Counted from the first letter of the stretch, positions 8,530 through 18,625 are shown. The stretch is 64,000 nt of DNA from Paenibacillus peoriae (GCF_022531965.1 NZ_CP092831.1:3791001-3855000), one strand, 5' to 3'. Notes: a model not told the origin generated them from the letters alone. Program-made: numbers and translations.

Positions 8530-9266
8530 GCAAGTACCTCCTCTAGCTGTTCAATTTGCTTGCGCAATTGCTCCCGCTTATGCTGTGCGGATTCCTGATC
8601 TGATCGTGCCACTTGTGCCAGCACATCCTCAAGCTTGCGAATCTCCAATTTCCATTTATAAAAAAAGATTTCATTCGGTGCTTTGACCAATAGTGGTCCG
8701 AGTTGCATCAACAAATCCGGTGTCAGTACCAGCGAACTATCGGGAATTTTCCATGGTTGATACAGCGCATCCTGTTTCAGTGGGCTTACCGAATCAGGTA
8801 CTGCCGTCAGAATCTCATATATTTTCCCGTCTTCTTCCATAATATGTTCACTTGTTAGTACCCATTGATGTTCGATGAGCCAACGGCGTAAGATATCCTC
8901 TCCTACGTTAGGCTGTAGAACAAGTTGTTTCACTGAAACAAGCTTGTCTTTCCCTTGCTCTAAAATGGTAGCGATCAAGGCACCACCCATCCCGGCTATC
9001 GTAATAACATCAACTTCATCGACCTTAATTACAGCCAAGCCATCTCCCTTTCTAACCGCAATGCGATCCGTGAGACCTGCTTCGGCCACCTGCTTTTGAG
9101 CCGCACGCAACGGTCCATCATTGACTTCACCCGCCACAGCTTGCGGTACTCTGCCACTACGCACTGCGGCCACGGGGAGTAGTCCATGATCCGAGCCAAT
9201 ATCCGCAAGTCTGCTCCCGGCAGGAATTTGTTCCATAATATATTGTAATCGTTGAGAAAGTTTCAT
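8505..9266 (-). CDS. trmK: tRNA (adenine(22)-N(1))-methyltransferase TrmK
   Basis: A 253-residue SAM-dependent Rossmann methyltransferase that makes m1A22 in the D-arm of tRNA. The motifs are RLADIGSDHGLLPVAAV (SAM binding), AVAGEVNDGPLRAA and ITIAGMGGALIATIL, all characteristic of the TrmK/YqfN family. The C-terminal 60 residues form a charged coiled-coil tail. The start is the ATG at 9266 (MKLSQRL), which matches known TrmK N-termini and follows GGTGA; upstream in-frame codons are not supported. It overlaps the preceding membrane-protein gene as ATGA and the following yqfO, so three genes are tightly coupled downstream of sigA. Confidence 0.93.
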   Translation of the reverse strand: MKLSQRLQYIMEQIPAGSRLADIGSDHGLLPVAAVRSGRVPQAVAGEVNDGPLRAAQKQVAEAGLTDRIAVRKGDGLAVIKVDEVDVITIAGMGGALIATILEQGKDKLVSVKQLVLQPNVGEDILRRWLIEHQWVLTSEHIMEEDGKIYEILTAVPDSVSPLKQDALYQPWKIPDSSLVLTPDLLMQLGPLLVKAPNEIFFYKWKLEIRKLEDVLAQVARSDQESAQHKREQLRKQIEQLEEVLACLPKDRQ

Positions 9267-10102
9267 AACGTCACCCACGTAATCCATTTTTTTCGAGTCC
9301 AAAATAAAATTCCAACAACAAATGCCAACTTCAGTAGGCTGTAAAACACCACATCTCCCGCCGCTTGATGGCGCAGGATAATCGTGTCTGCTTCAGCCAT
9401 GAATGCTAGTGTCATGCCTATAGCGAAATAAACCAAAGCGAGACGCGGAAAGCGGCGATGTACCCACCAGCTTAACCAGATCAACAATACTGCGTGCAAA
9501 ATCCAAAATGCCTCAAGCATCACTAAAGTTGCTGTAGGCCAGAAGCGGCCTATAAGGATCGCGTACACTAAAAGTAGCCCAGCAATGCCACAGTAATGAA
9601 GTAAGCTGTTGCGCAAAGTTAATCCCACAAGACACCATACCACACCGCATAGGCCTACGAGCAAAAGAAACCAAACCTTAGCTTCACCTTGATGGAGCTG
9701 AATGATCCATACACCCGAACCCAACATAATCGCACTGCCTAAAGTGCTCAACATCGCGCTCATACTCTTTTCAGAAGACCGCCAAAATGCGGCCACTCCA
9801 TAGCAAATCGTAGTAACTGCACTCGCCGAGAATATTTGCATTGCCAACGGAAAAGCGGTAAAATAAAAACCGATCAAACAAATGCAGGAAATAATGACAA
9901 AACCAAGAAGCCAGGCGATCCCATGCCCGTGTCTAAGATATGTAAGCAGCCCGGTGTTGTTACGGTTCTGGCTCTGCGACGGATCTTCGTCCTCCCGATA
10001 CAGGTTAGACAAAAAATCGCAATATTGCTCAGGGAGCAGCCGACTTCGCCGCCAATGCTCAATTTCATGTAACAGTATTGCCCGCTTTTTCTCCTGGTCC
10101 AA
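9263..10102 (-). CDS. Conserved multi-spanning membrane protein, function unknown
   Basis: A 279-residue protein that I do not recognise by function. About 60 soluble N-terminal residues (IEHWRRSRLLPEQYCDFLSNLY, then an acidic linker) resemble the N-terminal segment of DUF2157-type membrane proteins. Eight hydrophobic segments follow, starting near residue 64 and ending near residue 270 before a basic WTRKKWITW tail. The gene sits between sigA and trmK and its TGA overlaps the trmK ATG. The position suggests it belongs to the Paenibacillus version of the sigA-yqfN-yqfO region. No enzymatic motif is visible. Confidence 0.8.
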   Translation of the reverse strand: MDQEKKRAILLHEIEHWRRSRLLPEQYCDFLSNLYREDEDPSQSQNRNNTGLLTYLRHGHGIAWLLGFVIISCICLIGFYFTAFPLAMQIFSASAVTTICYGVAAFWRSSEKSMSAMLSTLGSAIMLGSGVWIIQLHQGEAKVWFLLLVGLCGVVWCLVGLTLRNSLLHYCGIAGLLLVYAILIGRFWPTATLVMLEAFWILHAVLLIWLSWWVHRRFPRLALVYFAIGMTLAFMAEADTIILRHQAAGDVVFYSLLKLAFVVGILFWTRKKWITWVTL

Positions 10103-10135
10103 GCTTCTTCCCCTCCACCAAGACTGCCATGAGAT

Positions 10136-10174
10136 AAAAAAAGACCTCCTGCGCGCTTCAAGCCGCAGAAGGTC
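10136..10174 (-). terminator. Intrinsic terminator of the dnaG-sigA operon
   Basis: On the minus strand GACCTTCTGCG pairs with CGCGCAGGAGGTC and is followed by seven T residues, 16 bases after the sigA stop codon. Confidence 0.9.
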
Positions 10175-10189
10175 CGCAATGTAACGCTT

Positions 10190-11323
10190 CTATTCGAGGA
10201 AATCCTTCAGTCGCTTACTGCGGCTTGGATGGCGCAACTTACGTAGCGCTTTGGCCTCAATCTGACGAATACGTTCACGTGTAACACCAAACACTTTACC
10301 CACTTCTTCAAGGGTTCTGGTTCTTCCGTCGTCCAAACCAAAGCGGAGACGCAAAACATTCTCTTCCCGTTCGGTTAACGTATCCAGTACATCCTCGAGC
10401 TGTTCCTTTAGAAGTTCATAGGCAGCCGCATCTGCAGGCGCCAACGCTTCTTGATCCTCAATGAAATCCCCCAGATGTGAGTCATCCTCTTCACCAATTG
10501 GTGTTTCCAATGAAACCGGTTCTTGGGCAATTTTCATAATTTCCCGTACTTTTTCCACGCTCAGCTCCATTTCGGCAGCCACTTCCTCGGGCGTAGGTTC
10601 GCGCCCCAGCTCTTGCAACAGTTGACGCGATACGCGAATCAGCTTGTTGATCGTTTCCACCATATGCACCGGAATACGGATCGTTCTCGCCTGATCGGCT
10701 ATCGCGCGCGTAATGGCCTGACGAATCCACCAGGTTGCATAGGTACTGAATTTAAAGCCTTTTTCGTAATCAAATTTTTCTACTGCCTTAATCAAACCCA
10801 TATTACCTTCCTGAATCAGATCCAGGAAAAGCATTCCGCGACCAACATAACGTTTGGCAATACTTACAACCAGACGCAAGTTCGCTTCTGCCAACCGGCG
10901 CTTAGCTTCTTCATCGCCGTTATTGATCCGTTTGGCAAGCTCCACCTCATCATCAGCAGAAAGCAACGGTACACGACCGATTTCTTTCAAGTACATCCGG
11001 ACTGGGTCATTAATTTTAATACCGGGAGGCAGGCTCAGATCGTCATCGAAATTAAAATCATCCCCATCATTGTTTTCCGGGTCGTCATTTTGACGCAATC
11101 TGGTAACTTCTTCGTCGTTGTCATTCACAACCTCAATCCCCAAGTCACCCAGCTGCTCATAAAACTCATCCATTTGCTCGGGGTCCTGATCAAACGGCGA
11201 TAGTTTTTCCATGATATCTTTGTAGTTCAGAGAAGAACTTTTTTTACCCAACTCAATCAGTTGATCTTTAACCTGATCCAGTGTTAGTTCCGTCTCCAGT
11301 TCAGTATGCTGATCATTCGCCAT
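10190..11323 (-). CDS. sigA: Primary RNA polymerase sigma factor SigA (RpoD)
   Basis: A 377-residue sigma-70 factor that directs RNA polymerase to housekeeping promoters. After an acidic N-terminal region 1.1 ([23 protein letters not shown]), region 1.2 begins at [16 protein letters not shown]. Region 2 contains [21 protein letters not shown] followed by [20 protein letters not shown]. Region 4.2 is [29 protein letters not shown]. Length and motifs are those of Bacillus SigA, with the short region 1.1. It lies 43 bases after dnaG, the conserved dnaG-sigA macromolecular synthesis operon, and ends in a strong terminator. Confidence 0.98.
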   Translation of the reverse strand: MANDQHTELETELTLDQVKDQLIELGKKSSSLNYKDIMEKLSPFDQDPEQMDEFYEQLGDLGIEVVNDNDEEVTRLRQNDDPENNDGDDFNFDDDLSLPPGIKINDPVRMYLKEIGRVPLLSADDEVELAKRINNGDEEAKRRLAEANLRLVVSIAKRYVGRGMLFLDLIQEGNMGLIKAVEKFDYEKGFKFSTYATWWIRQAITRAIADQARTIRIPVHMVETINKLIRVSRQLLQELGREPTPEEVAAEMELSVEKVREIMKIAQEPVSLETPIGEEDDSHLGDFIEDQEALAPADAAAYELLKEQLEDVLDTLTEREENVLRLRFGLDDGRTRTLEEVGKVFGVTRERIRQIEAKALRKLRHPSRSKRLKDFLE

Positions 11324-11366
11324 CTTTCGACTCCCTCCTCCCTAGAAACATCCGACCTCTGTGTGT

Positions 11367-13187
11367 TCATTGTCTCTCTAGGGCTATAATCTCACTTGCA
11401 ATTTGTGCTGCGCGCAGAAAGTCACCTAAGCGCTCAGCGGCTCTCATTTCTTCCCTCTTCAAATCCAGTTGCTCCTGCAATGGAAATTTTCGCACTTGAT
11501 GAATATAATCATCCAAAATGTGCGGTGCCCATACGCCTGGAGCATCCATCATCATGATCGAACTTACGTTCTTCTCCAGTCGGTCGTCTTGCAAAGATGA
11601 AATAAAACGGCTTGTATCCGGTAACTTCCCTTGCGCGTAATAGGCATATAGATAAGCAGCAATTGCTGCATGATCCTCAATATTAAAGGCGTCGCCCAGA
11701 TGCTTTTCTACATACTCTGCAGCTTCTAAATCCTGCATCATCCAGTGAAGCAGTCTGCGTTCAGCCACATGGTAAGCCGGCAACAGATTAGGTGTGGAGA
11801 CCTGCCCTTTTTTATGCCTACCATTATTCCACCCATTTTCGTTATTATCCCCAAAGTTCTGTTTTTTTTGCAGGGATTGACGCAGTAAATTGCATTCTTG
11901 CTTCAAGGTTTCAAAATCCACCTTGACTTCGGCTGACACTTCGCGCAGATACACTTCCCGCTCGGTCGGGGATGACAGAGGTGCAATGACATTTAATGCT
12001 TCGCGGGAATACGCGATTCTTCCTTCTTCCTCTTGCAGTATATGGTTTTTTTTCAGATATATAAGCTTAAATTTCACCGTTGAAACAGCACTTTCGATAA
12101 TTTGGCGCTGGAATCGTTCGCCGCCGTATTGCCGGATAAAATCATCCGGGTCCATACCGTCACTGACCAGCGCTACTTTCACGTGAAGCCCCGCATTTTC
12201 CAACAGCGGAAAATTTTTGAGCGCAGCAGCTTGTCCTGCCCGGTCACCATCATAACAAATAATGACCTCGTCGCACAGTCCTTTTAACATCGTAGCATGG
12301 TGCTCTGTTAGAGCAGTGCCCATGGCGGCCACCCCATTTTGTACGCCAGCTTCCCATGCCGAGATGACATCACCGTAGCCTTCAAAAAGAACACTTTGGC
12401 GAAGCTTGCGAATTGAGGTTTTAGCATGATGGAGATTGTACAGCGTTCGGCTCTTGTTGAATAGCTTGGTCTCCGGTGAATTCAAATACTTCGGCTGTCC
12501 CTCACCAAGTATACGGCCTGCAAAGGCAATAACTTTTCCGTTGCGATTCCAAATGGGAAACATGATACGATCTCTGAATCGATCCACATATCCATCACCC
12601 TCATGCCGGGGAGAAATAAGCCCTCCCTTTTCCATCTCCACGGGATCAAAAGAACGCTTATCCAGAAACTGAACGATCGTATCCCATCGGTTGGGTGCAT
12701 AGCCAATTTGAAATTGATCAATGATCTTGTCACTGAATCCTCGTGAGCGCAAGTATTCCATAGCTGGTTTGCCGTGCTCCGTATTTTTAAGCAAAAAATG
12801 GTACATCTTAGAAGTTAACTCATACGCTTGCAACAGCCTGTCCAACTCAGGATGCTGATGCGATGAATCACGTCCCTGCCATTCGCCGAGCGGGATATGA
12901 CTTTCTTCTGCCATTGTCCTGACAGCTTCGGGAAAGGATAGTCCTTCGATTTCCATCATAAACTTGATGGCATTGCCTCCCGCGCCGCAGCCGTAGCAGT
13001 AAAAAATCTGACGATCCGGTGTCACGGTGAATGAAGGGGTTTTTTCGGAATGAAAAGGACAGAGGCCTTTCATATATTTCCCCTGCTTGGTCAAATGCAC
13101 GTACTTGCTTACCGTATCTACAATATCATGATGTTGTAAAACTGACTCAATGATATCGTCCGGTATGTTACCTTGTCCGGCACTCAT
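11367..13187 (-). CDS. dnaG: DNA primase DnaG
   Basis: A 606-residue bacterial primase that lays RNA primers at the replication fork. The N-terminal CHC2 zinc finger has Cys43-x2-His46 and Cys64-x2-Cys67. The catalytic core includes the Toprim motifs EGYGDVISA (glutamate) and CYDGDRAG (aspartates). The C-terminal part is the DnaB-binding region. EGYGD replaces the commoner EGYMD, a small departure. The start is the ATG at 13187: GAAGGTGG lies seven bases upstream, and the in-frame extension to 13241 overlaps yqxD and lacks support. It is co-transcribed with sigA and overlapped in arrangement by yqxD, as in B. subtilis. Confidence 0.97.
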   Translation of the reverse strand: MSAGQGNIPDDIIESVLQHHDIVDTVSKYVHLTKQGKYMKGLCPFHSEKTPSFTVTPDRQIFYCYGCGAGGNAIKFMMEIEGLSFPEAVRTMAEESHIPLGEWQGRDSSHQHPELDRLLQAYELTSKMYHFLLKNTEHGKPAMEYLRSRGFSDKIIDQFQIGYAPNRWDTIVQFLDKRSFDPVEMEKGGLISPRHEGDGYVDRFRDRIMFPIWNRNGKVIAFAGRILGEGQPKYLNSPETKLFNKSRTLYNLHHAKTSIRKLRQSVLFEGYGDVISAWEAGVQNGVAAMGTALTEHHATMLKGLCDEVIICYDGDRAGQAAALKNFPLLENAGLHVKVALVSDGMDPDDFIRQYGGERFQRQIIESAVSTVKFKLIYLKKNHILQEEEGRIAYSREALNVIAPLSSPTEREVYLREVSAEVKVDFETLKQECNLLRQSLQKKQNFGDNNENGWNNGRHKKGQVSTPNLLPAYHVAERRLLHWMMQDLEAAEYVEKHLGDAFNIEDHAAIAAYLYAYYAQGKLPDTSRFISSLQDDRLEKNVSSIMMMDAPGVWAPHILDDYIHQVRKFPLQEQLDLKREEMRAAERLGDFLRAAQIASEIIALERQ

Positions 13188-13233
13188 ATTAACCACCTTC
13201 ATCTCTTTAGCACGTAAATATAATTCGATACCG

Positions 13234-13710
13234 TTACTCATTCTCCTGCAAGCGAAGTAAAAGTTTTGTCAGTTTATGTTGAAAAACTTCACGATCCTCT
13301 AATGAAAACGGTTTAGGGCCTTTTCCATAACGTCCTTTTTTCCGTTCTTTGGCAGAAGTATGACGTCGGTCAAGCATGAAATCTATCGAATCGTTTCGAT
13401 ACATAGCTCCGCGAAAAGACATCACTTCACAACCTTTTGCCAAGGCAAGTGCAGCAAGACCATAATCATTGGTGGTTACAATATCTCCACGGCGGATATG
13501 ATTGGCAATATAGAGATCGGCACTTTGGTCGCTTCGGTCTACTTTAACGACGCTTACACCTTTGCTGCCCTGAATGAGATGATCATATGAAGATACCATA
13601 ATAACCTCAATATGAAAACGGGAAGCTATCTCCGCAATTTCACTTTTAACAGGACAAGCGTCCCCGTCAACAACGATCCTCACACCCAGTAAAGTTCCGG
13701 TTCCCCCCAT
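13234..13710 (-). CDS. yqxD: YaiI/YqxD family protein (DUF188)
   Basis: A 158-residue protein of the YaiI/YqxD family with the family signature VVDGDACPVKSEI, a PIN-like fold suspected of acting on nucleic acid. Further family blocks are DQSADLYIANHIRRGDIVTTNDYGLA and the basic KERKKGRYGKGPKPF. In B. subtilis yqxD likewise precedes dnaG. The start is chosen at the ATG at 13710, six bases after a GGGGG run; a GTG at 13683 (VRIVVDGD) would also fit family length. No activity has been established for the family as far as I know. Confidence 0.87.
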   Translation of the reverse strand: MGGTGTLLGVRIVVDGDACPVKSEIAEIASRFHIEVIMVSSYDHLIQGSKGVSVVKVDRSDQSADLYIANHIRRGDIVTTNDYGLAALALAKGCEVMSFRGAMYRNDSIDFMLDRRHTSAKERKKGRYGKGPKPFSLEDREVFQHKLTKLLLRLQENE

Positions 13711-13825
13711 AAGCATCCCCCATCCGCATTCGAGTAAAATACGGAACGGCTGCAAGATTACTCTTACACCGTTCCGTATATTTATACCCATTTTTTCAAG
13801 TTGTTCATACTACCACAACTGACGT

Positions 13826-15901
13826 TTAAACTACAAGCTTGGAAAAATCGGCAAAACGCTTCAGTTCTGAGTCAATAACAGCCAGCAATGCCAAACGATT
13901 ATTACGAACAGCGTCATCCTCAGCCATAACCATAACGGAATCAAAGAACGCCGTTACCGCAGGGGTAATGGATGAAGCTAGCGCTAACGCCCGTGTCGCA
14001 TCACCTTCCTGTAGAGCTACGCTGTAAGATTCATAAGCGCTATACCATGCTTCGTAAAGCGTTTTTTCGCCTTGTTCCGTAAACTCACCCGTATTAACTG
14101 ACTTATGAACTGCTTTAGCAGCCAGATTACCTACACGATTAAAGGATTCAACTGTTGCTTTGAATACCTCACCTGTTTGTACGGCAGTCATTAACGCAGC
14201 TCCGCGGTTAACAACGGAAGCAACGTCGTCATATCCAGCTGCAAGCACAGCATCCACAACGTCATAACGAAGTGTCTCAGACAATAGTTTCTTCACGCGT
14301 AATCCAAAAAACTCATGTAATTCTTTACGTATTTCATCCGCGGAACGTTTCATATTTCCAAGGTTGCCGTGCACATCGAGCGCGATATTGAACACATCAG
14401 ACAACGTAGCTGAAAGCTTACGATCCAACAAAATCTGCACAATACCTGCTGCCTGGCGACGAAGCGCGTAAGGGTCCTGTGAACCTGTTGGAATAATACC
14501 GATGGAGAAGCAGCCTGTAATAGTATCTATCTTGTCTGCGATACTTACAATCGCTCCAGCATTCGTTGAAGGAACCGTTTCTCCTGCATAACGCGGCTGG
14601 TAATGCTCAAACACCGCTCTTGCCACTTCTTCCTTCTCTCCAGCCTTACGAGCATAGTCCTCACCCATCACACCTTGCAGTTCCGGGAACTCATATACCA
14701 TTTGTGTTACCAGGTCAAATTTACAAATATCCGCTGCTCGACTAACCGATTCCTGTGTATCTGGAGAAACGCGAAGCTTCTCTGCCAGAGCATCAGCAAT
14801 ACGGCGGATCCGGCGCACTTTGTCTCCAACCGTTCCCAGCTCTTCGTGGAAAACGATACTTTCCAGTTTGGAGAGTGCATCCTTAATTTCCAGCTTCTGA
14901 TCTTCTTCATAAAAGAATTTGGCATCAGACAGCCGCGCACGCAATACTTTTTCATTCCCTTTAGCAATGACTTCCAGCGATTGACTTCCTCCGTTACGTA
15001 CCGTAACAAAATATGGCAGTAGCTCTCCTGTGCGATCCAGCACTGGGAAATAGCGTTGATGTTCACGCATGGAAGTAATGAGTACATCCTTCGGAATGTT
15101 CAGGAACGCAGGATCAAAACCTCCGAACAGTACTGTTGGGGTTTCCACCAAATACAGCACTTCTTCCAGCAAATCATCTTTTACCGCAATCGTCCAATCT
15201 TTTTCGGCAGCCAGCGCTTCAATCTGCTTCACGATAAGCGATTGACGTTCCTCAATGTCCACAATGACATGCTGCTTGCGAAGCACTTCAACATAGTCAG
15301 CTGGACTTTCTACTACGGCATCCTGTCCAAGGAAACGATGCCCTCTTGTCACGTTTCCTGACTGCACGCCGGCAATCTCCAAATTAACAATATCGTTACC
15401 AAACAAGGCAATCAACCAGCGGATCGGACGAACAAATTTAAAGTCATAACTCGCCCAGCGCATAAATTTAGGGAATGTCATGGCATGTAAAATGTGCAAT
15501 AAACCTTCGGACAGTACATCCGCCGTTGGAACACCTATGCTGCTCTTAGTTGCGTAAATATATTCCACGCCTCCAAGCTCCTTGAACGTAAACTGTTCAG
15601 GATCAACACCTTGGCTGCGAGCAAAGCCCAGTGCAGCCTTGCTCCAGTTACCAGCTTCGTCTAGTGCGATTTTGCGGGAAGGACCTTTAACCTCTTCGTT
15701 AATATCTTCTTGCTTCTCCGCTACTTCCTTCACAAGTACCGCCAAACGGCGAGGTGTAGCATAAGCCTCTACAGCACCATAAGCAATACGCGAGCTGTCA
15801 AGCCATGCCGTCATACGCTGCTTCAACTGCTGAATCGCATTCGGGATAAAACGTGCAGGGACTTCTTCCAACCCGATCTCAAACAATAAATCTTTAGACA
15901 T
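13826..15901 (-). CDS. glyS: Glycyl-tRNA synthetase beta subunit GlyS
   Basis: A 691-residue beta chain of the alpha2-beta2 glycyl-tRNA synthetase, which binds the tRNA while GlyQ activates glycine. The family N-terminus [19 protein letters not shown] is intact. Also present are the long [12 protein letters not shown] and SNPLL-like body blocks and a C-terminal anticodon-binding-type domain ending in [18 protein letters not shown]. The start is the ATG at 15901 with AAAGGAGGTG before it; it overlaps the glyQ stop. Upstream in-frame GTG at 15910 is less likely. The operon is controlled by the glycine T-box at 16884-17136. Confidence 0.97.
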   Translation of the reverse strand: MSKDLLFEIGLEEVPARFIPNAIQQLKQRMTAWLDSSRIAYGAVEAYATPRRLAVLVKEVAEKQEDINEEVKGPSRKIALDEAGNWSKAALGFARSQGVDPEQFTFKELGGVEYIYATKSSIGVPTADVLSEGLLHILHAMTFPKFMRWASYDFKFVRPIRWLIALFGNDIVNLEIAGVQSGNVTRGHRFLGQDAVVESPADYVEVLRKQHVIVDIEERQSLIVKQIEALAAEKDWTIAVKDDLLEEVLYLVETPTVLFGGFDPAFLNIPKDVLITSMREHQRYFPVLDRTGELLPYFVTVRNGGSQSLEVIAKGNEKVLRARLSDAKFFYEEDQKLEIKDALSKLESIVFHEELGTVGDKVRRIRRIADALAEKLRVSPDTQESVSRAADICKFDLVTQMVYEFPELQGVMGEDYARKAGEKEEVARAVFEHYQPRYAGETVPSTNAGAIVSIADKIDTITGCFSIGIIPTGSQDPYALRRQAAGIVQILLDRKLSATLSDVFNIALDVHGNLGNMKRSADEIRKELHEFFGLRVKKLLSETLRYDVVDAVLAAGYDDVASVVNRGAALMTAVQTGEVFKATVESFNRVGNLAAKAVHKSVNTGEFTEQGEKTLYEAWYSAYESYSVALQEGDATRALALASSITPAVTAFFDSVMVMAEDDAVRNNRLALLAVIDSELKRFADFSKLVV

Positions 15902-16781
15902 TTGCCGCACCTCCTTTCTTCAACAGCGGGAAGCCCAGCTTCTCGCGCTCCTCCAGATAGGTCGCAGCCACCTGACGCGCCAAATTACGCACTCGTATAA
16001 TAAACCCAGTCCGTTCCGTCACACTGATCGCTCCGCGAGCGTCCAGCAAGTTGAACGCATGAGAACATTTCAGCACATAATCATAGGCTGGAAATACAAG
16101 ATGCTGCGCCATCGCTTTATTTGCCTCTTCTTCGTACATATTGAAAAGAGTAAAGAGCATTTTGACGTCAGATACTTCGAACGTATACTTGGAATGCTCA
16201 AATTCAGGCTGGTGGAAGACATCACCGTACGTGATTCCGTTGACCCACTCCAAATCGAACACATTCTCCTTGTCCTGGATGTAGGAAGCAAGACGCTCCA
16301 TACCGTACGTGATTTCTACGGCAACCGGACTGGCATCAATACCACCCACTTGCTGGAAATAGGTGAACTGAGTAATTTCCATACCGTCCAGCCATACTTC
16401 CCAACCTAAGCCCCACGCTCCCAACGTCGGTGCTTCCCAGTTGTCTTCAACGAAACGAATATCATGCTCCAGAGGGTCAATGCCCAAACGGCTCAAACTT
16501 TCCAAATACAATTCCTGAATATTATCTGGTGAAGGCTTCAAAACTACTTGGAACTGATGATGCTGATACAGGCGATTCGGGTTCTCACCATAACGTCCGT
16601 CTGACGGACGACGAGAAGGCTCAACATAAGCTACATTCCACGGCTCAGGTCCGATCGAACGTAAATACGTCATTGGGTTCATCGTGCCTGCCCCTTTTTC
16701 CGTGTCATACGGCTGTACAATAATACAGTTGTGTTCAGCCCAAAATTGTTGCAGCGTTAAAATCATCTGCTGAAAATTCAT
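15894..16781 (-). CDS. glyQ: Glycyl-tRNA synthetase alpha subunit GlyQ
   Basis: A 295-residue catalytic alpha chain of bacterial two-subunit glycyl-tRNA synthetase. It begins [19 protein letters not shown], and the family motifs [37 protein letters not shown] and [12 protein letters not shown] are intact. The start is the ATG at 16781 with GGGAG upstream; the open frame extends to 16832 without support. It is the first gene of glyQS, directly behind the T-box leader. Confidence 0.98.
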   Translation of the reverse strand: MNFQQMILTLQQFWAEHNCIIVQPYDTEKGAGTMNPMTYLRSIGPEPWNVAYVEPSRRPSDGRYGENPNRLYQHHQFQVVLKPSPDNIQELYLESLSRLGIDPLEHDIRFVEDNWEAPTLGAWGLGWEVWLDGMEITQFTYFQQVGGIDASPVAVEITYGMERLASYIQDKENVFDLEWVNGITYGDVFHQPEFEHSKYTFEVSDVKMLFTLFNMYEEEANKAMAQHLVFPAYDYVLKCSHAFNLLDARGAISVTERTGFIIRVRNLARQVAATYLEEREKLGFPLLKKGGAANV

Positions 16782-16883
16782 TGGTACACACTCCCTTTCC
16801 AATTCCCTCAAATGTTGGTGATTTCTTCTCATTTAAGCTCGTATGTACAGGGCTATTTTATCCCAAAAGCCTTGCTAGAGACA

Positions 16884-17136
16884 GCAAAAAGCCCCCGCCT
16901 CTACGCCTGTACAGACGTAGGGACGAGAGCTGACTCCCGCGGTTCCACCCTACTTGATTGCGATCCTATATCACCAATCAGATCGTAATCCTCTTTTCCG
17001 TGTCCATTCAGACGCTCCCGAGTGCCTTGTTCACGAAGAATTCCCGCTGGGCTTACACCGTCCCCAACTCGCTATTTACAGAGAATACATCCCGCTACTT
17101 TCTCGTTCAATGCATCTGCTCCCAAAGGAGATATAT
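16884..17136 (-). ncRNA. Glycine T-box leader of glyQS
   Basis: A tRNA-sensing riboswitch that lets glyQS be read only when tRNA-Gly is uncharged. On the minus strand, stem I contains AGAAAGTA (17103-17096) and GGTGTAAGCC, as in the B. subtilis glyQS leader. A GGC specifier codon (glycine) is at 17026-17024, in a context like the known CGAAAGGCATTC. The invariant T-box AGGGTGGAACCGCGGG lies at 16951-16936. The terminator, CTCTCGTCCCTACG pairing with CGTAGAGGCGGGGG, ends in five T at 16886. The short class without stems II, like that of B. subtilis glyQS, seems likely. The start is inferred from the promoter at 17143-17171. Confidence 0.96.
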
Positions 17137-17142
17137 AGTAGG

Positions 17143-17171
17143 ATATTACACGGTTTCAGCAATACAGTCAA
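17143..17171 (-). promoter_or_regulatory. Promoter of the glyQS T-box operon
   Basis: TTGACT (17171-17166) and TAATAT (17148-17143) with a 17-base spacer on the minus strand. It begins only 15 bases after the recO stop, so glyQS has its own promoter although it follows recO. Confidence 0.85.
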
Positions 17172-17185
17172 GGGATTAGGGCGTT

Positions 17186-17938
17186 TCACATATCGTACTT
17201 GTCGAGCTGATCCAAAAAATTGCGGGATTTTAGCTTGACCTCCAACTGCATATCCATGAACTGACGCATGACATGTTTGATCTCCAGCTTAGTGGAGTCC
17301 TTCACGTCAATGTTGCCGAGCCGATTCAAATCCATTCTGGCGAACAAGCGCAGCAACTTCAGTGTACGTGGAGTCACGCTCAATGCAGCTGGATCAAAAT
17401 GCTTGTAGCTCCGACACAAAACTCCGCCTAGCCTCGGACTGACGAACATATCCTCATCAGCACATTGTTGACCACTTGAAATACATGCATCAAGCTGAGG
17501 AGCATATCCGGCCGCCTGCAATATTTTAAATTCATAAATACTCATGACAATCAGCGGATCTTTGCCACTCTCCAGCGCCTCCAAACATGCTTTAAGCTGC
17601 CTAAACCAGAATGCGCCTGTTTCCTCCTCCTGTAACACCCGATCGAGTAATTCACAAGCATAAGAAGCGTAAGCTGCCTTAGTAATATCCTCGCGTAATG
17701 TATGGTGGGATTGGATGATTTCACCGGCATTCAACGTGCCTAAGCCTGTATTTCGAAAAAAAACGAATTCGCCGTACGTAAACGGCTGCGTTAAAGCAGC
17801 GTGACGGCTTTTGGACTTTTTTGCACCTCTGACCAGCACGCCTGCTTTGCCTCCGCTTTCGGTGCAAAGCGTAATAATTTTGTTCCCCTCACCGTAATCC
17901 ATGCTGCGGATGACGATTCCTTCCACCCTGTAAAGCAT
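17186..17938 (-). CDS. recO: DNA repair protein RecO
   Basis: A 250-residue RecO, which loads RecA on SSB-coated single strands together with RecR. The N-terminal OB fold starts MLYRVEGIVIRSMDYGEGNKIITL. The helical C-terminal half carries the usual zinc site region, here with CISSGQQCADEDMFVSPRLGGVLC, Cys spacing compatible with zinc binding. The start is the ATG at 17938; GGGGGAAG lies upstream, and the extension to 17956 (MFGGRG) is only that ribosome site. It follows yqzL by 42 bases in the conserved order era-yqzL-recO. Confidence 0.94.
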   Translation of the reverse strand: MLYRVEGIVIRSMDYGEGNKIITLCTESGGKAGVLVRGAKKSKSRHAALTQPFTYGEFVFFRNTGLGTLNAGEIIQSHHTLREDITKAAYASYACELLDRVLQEEETGAFWFRQLKACLEALESGKDPLIVMSIYEFKILQAAGYAPQLDACISSGQQCADEDMFVSPRLGGVLCRSYKHFDPAALSVTPRTLKLLRLFARMDLNRLGNIDVKDSTKLEIKHVMRQFMDMQLEVKLKSRNFLDQLDKYDM

Positions 17939-17980
17939 GCCTCTTCCCCCAAACATTCGCGAAGAAGCCAGTGGCTTGTA

Positions 17981-18118
17981 CTATTCACGGGCTTCTTCAT
18001 GCTCGTCCGACTCTCCTTCATCCGTATCTTGCTCCCTTGTCATGGCGCTCTCCCGGTATAACAGATACGCACCGACATCTCCAGTCATCGCAAAATACTT
18101 CCACGAAAAATCTCGCAA
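17981..18118 (-). CDS. yqzL: YqzL family small protein
   Basis: A 45-residue protein starting (M)RDFSWKYFAMTGDVGAYLLYRE, a clear match in pattern to B. subtilis YqzL (LDFTWNVFSKTGSIDTYLLYKE), followed by an acidic tail rich in Glu and Asp. The start codon is TTG at 18118, ten bases after GAGAGG. It lies between era and recO, exactly where yqzL lies in Bacillus. The function is unknown. The gene is easily missed because it is short and begins with TTG. The upstream ATG at 18128 is in another frame that has no family match. Confidence 0.88.
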   Translation of the reverse strand: MRDFSWKYFAMTGDVGAYLLYRESAMTREQDTDEGESDEHEEARE

Positions 18119-18214
18119 TCGTATTCATCCTCTCTTCGGAAATGACGTTTGCATCTCAAAATTAGGATGATGCGAAGAGAAGGGAAGTATGCGATGAAAT
18201 AAATGGATTGCGTT

Positions 18215-18401
18215 AAAAAAGGCTGCTGTATGTAGAATGGAATACGCTTCGCAAATGATTTGATCTTACGATCGCTGTTACCCCCGAATTTATTTGAATG
18301 TAAAACATACAAATGGTTAAATTCGGGGGTAAAGGCGAACGCTATCGCTTCTTCAGATTCAAATCCTTCGCTCCGCACATCGTGCATACAAGGCCTTTTT
18401 T
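18215..18401. repeat. Interspersed foldable repeat, copy B
   Basis: It has the left block GATTTGATCTTACGATCGCT (to 18277) and the right block GGCGAACGCTATCGCTTCTT (18334-18353) then CAGATTCAAAT. Inner arms ACCCCCGAATT (18280-18290) and AATTCGGGGGT (18320-18330) are perfect. GATTTGA (18258-18264) pairs with TCAAATC (18358-18364). The outer arms AAAAAAGGC..TGTATG (18215-18233) and CATACAAGGCCTTTTTT (18385-18401) resemble a terminator stem. It fills most of the 500-bp era-yqzL gap, which holds no other gene I can support. Confidence 0.75.
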
Positions 18402-18453
18402 AAAGCACACCTATTTCATCGCTGGAAGAAAAGGATAAAAAGAGCAAGAAGTT

Positions 18454-18477
18454 AAGCGCCGCACATACGCGGCGCTT
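18454..18477. terminator. GC-rich hairpin after era, possible terminator
   Basis: A perfect AAGCGCCGC / GCGGCGCTT stem with a six-base loop. On the minus strand T-rich DNA follows only after about 12 bases, so it may be a pause or processing site and not a full terminator. Confidence 0.4.
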
Positions 18478-18625
18478 TAAATGATCAGGAGACTATTACT
18501 ATCTCAGCCAAGAGATCGGGACGGCTTTTTTATGATGCTTACTACAACTATACATATTTATTTAATATCAATTTTTAACCTCAATAAACCCTTGAACTAA
18601 AGTGACGTAGAATCGAGTTCTGTTT

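Noticed and set aside
18085..18387. A 100-codon minus-strand frame between yqzL and era
   Set aside because: It is translated from the inverted-repeat element and overlaps yqzL in another frame.
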